Assembly (NCBI GenBank): GCA_025698865.1
Contig: JAILWQ010000001.1
Span: 1 to 64,000 of the forward strand
Direction of reading: 5' to 3'
Source: Erythrobacter sp.
GTDB taxonomy: Bacteria; Pseudomonadota; Alphaproteobacteria; Sphingomonadales; Sphingomonadaceae
DNA length: 64,000 nt
The position numbers and the translations under genes were made by a program. The notes under the pieces were generated by a model, which worked only from the letters and a program-made list of their open reading frames with translations, was not told where the DNA came from and did no database searches. This document shows positions 60,802 through 64,000 of this stretch, piece by piece; within the stretch, counting starts at the first letter, position 1, and the number at the start of each line of letters is the position of its first letter.

Positions 60802-62184
60802 ATGTCCCCTCTCATCCTGCTCCTTCTGGCCATCGGGCTCGGGCTTGTCGGATGGCTGGCGGGCCGTGCGCGGGCGTGGTCCTTCCGCAAGAGCGGCCCC
60901 ACGCGGCTCGCCAGCCTGCCGAACTATCACGGCTGGTACGTCGCTTTGTGGATCGCGATTCCAGTGCTGATCTTCGTCGCCGTCTGGAGCGCGATCGCGC
61001 CGGAACTGGTGATGCAGCACGTGCTCGCCCAGCCCGCCGCCGCAGACCTGCCGGCCTTCGGCTTCCAGCGCCAGACGATCCTCAACGAGGCCCGAGCGGT
61101 CGCGACCGGGGATGCGATGGGTGTCTTCAACGCCGAGGCGCGGGGTCTGGTCGAACCCTTTCGCGAGGCTATCGGGCGGTACGACATTGTCGGGATCGTC
61201 GTGGCCCTCGTCATCGCCTTCGCCGCCGGCGCCTTCTCCTTCCTGCGCCTGAGGCCCGACTTCCGCGCCCGCAACCGGGTCGAGAAATCGGTGATGGCGA
61301 TCCTCCTCGTCGCCTCGCTGGTGGCGATCCTCACCACGCTCGGCATCCTCGCCAGCCTGGTGTTCGAGACCGTGCGCTTCTTCGGCATGGTCTCTCCGCT
61401 CGACTTCCTGTTCGGGACCTTCTGGAGCCCGGACCCGATGAGCAACGCCGCCAATCCGGACGGCAGCCGCTACGGCGCGATCCCGCTGTTCTGGGGCACG
61501 ATCTTCATCGGTGCGATCATCGCGATGGTGGTAGCCATTCCGCTTGGCCTGATGAGCGCGATTTACCTCACCCAATATGCGCCGGGCCGACTGCGCACAT
61601 GGGTCAAGCCCGCGCTGGAAATTCTCGCCGGCGTGCCGACCGTGGTCTATGGCTATTTCGCCGCGCTGACCGTGGCGCCCTTCATCCGCGACCTTGCGCT
61701 GGCGGCGGGCATGTCCAATCCCTCGAGCGAGAGCGCGCTGGCGGCAGGCCTGGTGATGGGGGTGATGATCATTCCGTTCGTTTCCTCCATGGCTGACGAC
61801 AGTATCGCCGCCGTCCCCGCCGCGATGCGCGACGGCAGTCTCGCCATGGGGGCGACTCATTCGGAAACCATCAGGCGCGTGCTCGTGCCGGCCGCCCTGC
61901 CCGGCATCGTCGCCGGCGTGATGCTGGCGATCAGCCGCGCGATCGGCGAGACGATGATCGTGGTCATGGCCGCCTCGACCGCCGCCAATCTCACGGCCAA
62001 TCCGCTCGAGGCGATGACCACGGTGACCGTCCAGATCGTGGCGATGCTTACCGGCGAGGGCAGCTTCGACCATCCCGCGACGCTCAGCGCCTTCGCGCTC
62101 GGCTTCGTCCTGTTCATGGTGACGCTGGCGCTCAACTTCATTGCCCTGCGCGTCGTCAAGAGGTTCCGCGAAGCCTATGAGTGA
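60802..62184 (+). CDS. pstC: Phosphate ABC transporter permease PstC
   Basis: The 460-residue permease is longer than E. coli PstC (about 319). An N-terminal membrane-anchored and periplasmic region of about 130 residues precedes the transport domain. The BPD core has FWGTIFIGAIIAMVVAIPLG and the EAA-loop LAMGATHSETIRRVLVPAALPG. Extended PstC proteins are usual in alphaproteobacteria. It starts 17 bp after pstS and overlaps pstA by 8 bp. Confidence 0.93.
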   Translation: MSPLILLLLAIGLGLVGWLAGRARAWSFRKSGPTRLASLPNYHGWYVALWIAIPVLIFVAVWSAIAPELVMQHVLAQPAAADLPAFGFQRQTILNEARAVATGDAMGVFNAEARGLVEPFREAIGRYDIVGIVVALVIAFAAGAFSFLRLRPDFRARNRVEKSVMAILLVASLVAILTTLGILASLVFETVRFFGMVSPLDFLFGTFWSPDPMSNAANPDGSRYGAIPLFWGTIFIGAIIAMVVAIPLGLMSAIYLTQYAPGRLRTWVKPALEILAGVPTVVYGYFAALTVAPFIRDLALAAGMSNPSSESALAAGLVMGVMIIPFVSSMADDSIAAVPAAMRDGSLAMGATHSETIRRVLVPAALPGIVAGVMLAISRAIGETMIVVMAASTAANLTANPLEAMTTVTVQIVAMLTGEGSFDHPATLSAFALGFVLFMVTLALNFIALRVVKRFREAYE

Positions 62185-63439
62185 CAGTGCCGCCCCCACC
62201 CGCGCGCCCACGCGGACCGAGGCTTTCGAGAAGCGCCTGAAAAAGCGCTACGCGTCCGAGCGGCGGTTCCGCCGGATGGGGCTGGGCGCGATCGTCTTCT
62301 CGATCGTCGTTCTCCTGTTCCTGCTCGGCAACATGTCGATCAACGGGTTCGCCGGCTTCCAGCGCGCCGAGCTGGAAGTGCCGGTCGATTTCCGCGAGGC
62401 GGGCCTGACGGGCGACCCGGCAGCCTTGGCGCAGCCCAATGCGGTCCAGAGCCTCGAGGCGCAGGGACTGCCGCAGGTCGTGGAGTTCTTCGCCGAGCAA
62501 TCGCTGGGCGAGGAAGCGGCCGACCAGCTCGACCCGCAGGCCTGGCGCGAGGTTGCCGATGCGGTGATCGACGACCCTGCCATTCTGCGCGGCGAGACCA
62601 CATTCTGGCTCCCCGCCAGCGCGGGCCTTGCGTCGGGTCTTGCAGGCGAAGGCGCGCAGGAAATCCGCCAGCTGGCGACGCAATTGGCGAACGACGGCAC
62701 ACTCGCATCGCGGTTCGACCCCGGTTTTCTCGTGCGCTCGGATGCCACCAATCCGCAGCAGGTGGGCATCTGGGGGGCGCTCAAGGGCTCGATCCTGACC
62801 ATGATCGTCACCCTGCTGCTCGCCTTCCCGATCGGCGTGCTGGCCGCGCTCTATCTCGAGGAATACGCACCCAAGAACCGCTGGACCGACATCATCGAGG
62901 TTTCGATCAACAATCTGGCGGCCGTCCCCTCGATCATCTTCGGCCTGCTCGGCCTCGCCGTGTTCCTGTGGATCTTTCCCAACATGCGCTCGGCCCCGCT
63001 GATCGGCGGCATGACGCTCGCGCTGATGACGATGCCGGTCATCGTCATTTCCGGACGCAACGCGATCAAGGCGGTTCCGCCCAGCATCCGCGACGGGGCG
63101 CTGGCGATCGGCGCCTCGCCGGTGCAGGTGGCGTTCCACCATGTCCTGCCGCTGGCTCTCCCCGGCATCCTCACCGGCACGATCATCGGCATGGCCCGCG
63201 CGCTGGGCGAGACCGCGCCGCTGCTGCTGATCGGGATGCGCGCCTTCGTCGCCACTCCGCCCGACGGCTTCACCTCGCCCGCCACGGTTCTGCCAGTCCA
63301 GATCTTCCTCTGGTCGGATGAAATCGATCGCGGGTTCGTGGAACGGACCAGCGCTGCTATCATCGTCCTCCTGCTGTTCCTCCTGCTGATGAACGGCATC
63401 GCCATCTACCTGCGCAACAAATTCGAGAAGACCTGGTGA
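62177..63439 (+). CDS. pstA: Phosphate ABC transporter permease PstA
   Basis: The 420-residue permease has a charged N-terminus, one early transmembrane helix ([15 protein letters not shown]), a periplasmic insert of about 140 residues (roughly 70-200), and the BPD core with [23 protein letters not shown] as the EAA loop. It pairs with PstC to form the channel. I chose the ATG at 62177, which overlaps the pstC stop. Its stop overlaps pstB (GTGA). Confidence 0.93.
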   Translation: MSDSAAPTRAPTRTEAFEKRLKKRYASERRFRRMGLGAIVFSIVVLLFLLGNMSINGFAGFQRAELEVPVDFREAGLTGDPAALAQPNAVQSLEAQGLPQVVEFFAEQSLGEEAADQLDPQAWREVADAVIDDPAILRGETTFWLPASAGLASGLAGEGAQEIRQLATQLANDGTLASRFDPGFLVRSDATNPQQVGIWGALKGSILTMIVTLLLAFPIGVLAALYLEEYAPKNRWTDIIEVSINNLAAVPSIIFGLLGLAVFLWIFPNMRSAPLIGGMTLALMTMPVIVISGRNAIKAVPPSIRDGALAIGASPVQVAFHHVLPLALPGILTGTIIGMARALGETAPLLLIGMRAFVATPPDGFTSPATVLPVQIFLWSDEIDRGFVERTSAAIIVLLLFLLLMNGIAIYLRNKFEKTW

Positions 63440-64000
63440 CCGTAGTCCACGACAACCTCGAGAAGACCGAAGCCAAGATGCGGGCGAAGGACGTCTCCGT
63501 CTATTACGGCGCGAAGAAGGCGATCGACGACGTGTCGATCGACATCCCGACCGAATACGTCACGGCCTTCATCGGCCCGTCGGGCTGCGGCAAGTCGACC
63601 TTCCTGCGCACGCTCAACCGCATGAACGACACGATCCCCTCGGCCCGCGTCGAGGGATCGATCGAGCTCGACGGCGACGATATCTACTCCAGCGGCATGG
63701 ACGTGGTGCAGCTGCGGGCGCGAGTGGGCATGGTGTTCCAGAAGCCCAACCCCTTCCCCAAGTCGATCTACGAGAATATCGCCTACGGCCCGAAGATCCA
63801 CGGCCTCGCCGAAGGCAAGGACGAGCTTGACGCGGTGGTCGAACGCTCGCTTCGCCGCGCCGGCCTGTGGGACGAGGTCAAGGACCGGCTCCAGGACAGC
63901 GGCACCGCGCTTTCGGGCGGTCAGCAGCAGCGGCTGTGCATCGCCCGCGCCATCGCGGTCGATCCCGAGGTGATCCTGATGGACGAGCCATGCTCGGCGC
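63436..64000 (+). CDS. pstB: Phosphate ABC transporter ATP-binding protein PstB (partial)
   Basis: The GTG at 63436 overlaps the pstA stop, and the frame stays open to the window edge (188 codons). It shows Walker [11 protein letters not shown], the Q-loop [20 protein letters not shown], the signature LSGGQQQRL and the start of Walker B ([10 protein letters not shown]). This is PstB, the ATPase of the phosphate transporter. The remaining 60-70 residues, and perhaps phoU and phoB, lie beyond the window. Confidence 0.95.
   Translation, partial: MTVVHDNLEKTEAKMRAKDVSVYYGAKKAIDDVSIDIPTEYVTAFIGPSGCGKSTFLRTLNRMNDTIPSARVEGSIELDGDDIYSSGMDVVQLRARVGMVFQKPNPFPKSIYENIAYGPKIHGLAEGKDELDAVVERSLRRAGLWDEVKDRLQDSGTALSGGQQQRLCIARAIAVDPEVILMDEPCSA

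Overview
The window is GC-rich and has the gene content of an alphaproteobacterium. The best fit is Sphingomonadales, probably Erythrobacteraceae. The signs are RibB with a degenerate RibA half, PstC/PstA with long N-terminal and periplasmic parts, COQ4, DUF883/DUF4170 proteins, EcfG-type promoters (GGAAC-N16/17-CGTT) and small genes typical of sphingomonad mobile DNA. The lineage call is inference from gene families, not from a search.

Positions 1 to about 12,573 are the right-hand part of a genomic island. Its edge is marked by a tyrosine integrase (11026-12315) and by the 3' half of a tRNA-Lys(CTT) gene (12529-12573), whose 5' half is missing; the intact tRNA should lie left of the window. 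The island carries: the end of an IS3-family element (1-110); a two-gene restriction-modification-like system made of a type ISP-like adenine methyltransferase and a PLD-SNF2 helicase, with the methyltransferase apparently cut short where the IS abuts it; a run of nested hairpins followed by three tightly coupled small genes (62 aa, DUF3768, 135 aa); a TacT/TacA-type toxin-antitoxin pair; an 80-aa gene behind a second large inverted repeat; and an operon of an unknown 218-aa protein with an HTH-ImmA/IrrE protease, preceded by a promoter set inside a perfect inverted repeat.

From 12.7 kb the sequence is core chromosome. It runs through a glutamine amidotransferase; riboflavin genes (an HTH-RibB fusion and ribH); enolase; a cluster of stress-type membrane proteins (DUF883, holin-like) with two EcfG-type promoters; greA; a carA-X-carB operon in which X is an AT-richer tail-anchored unknown coupled on both sides; yqeY, a lipoprotein, dnaG and rpoD (a macromolecular-synthesis-like block); and a repeat-rich trimeric autotransporter. 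Then come rpiB, glyA, nrdR and a TrmJ-type methyltransferase; chorismate mutase and rpsD; a long leftward run (SDR, tgt, DUF481, ABC-2 exporter, queA, cyclophilin, coaD, ispA, xseB); purL and coq4; serB and miaA overlapping head to head; an I78-inhibitor lipoprotein; an amidohydrolase; a nitronate-monooxygenase-like protein; a flavodoxin; and recJ.

The right end (56.9-64 kb) has two near-identical tRNA-Glu genes (TTC, CTC) and then a phosphate-starvation cluster: phoR, an OprP-like porin, pstS, pstC, pstA and pstB (running off the window). Both the porin and pstS are preceded by three Pho-box-like heptamers spaced by exactly four bases.
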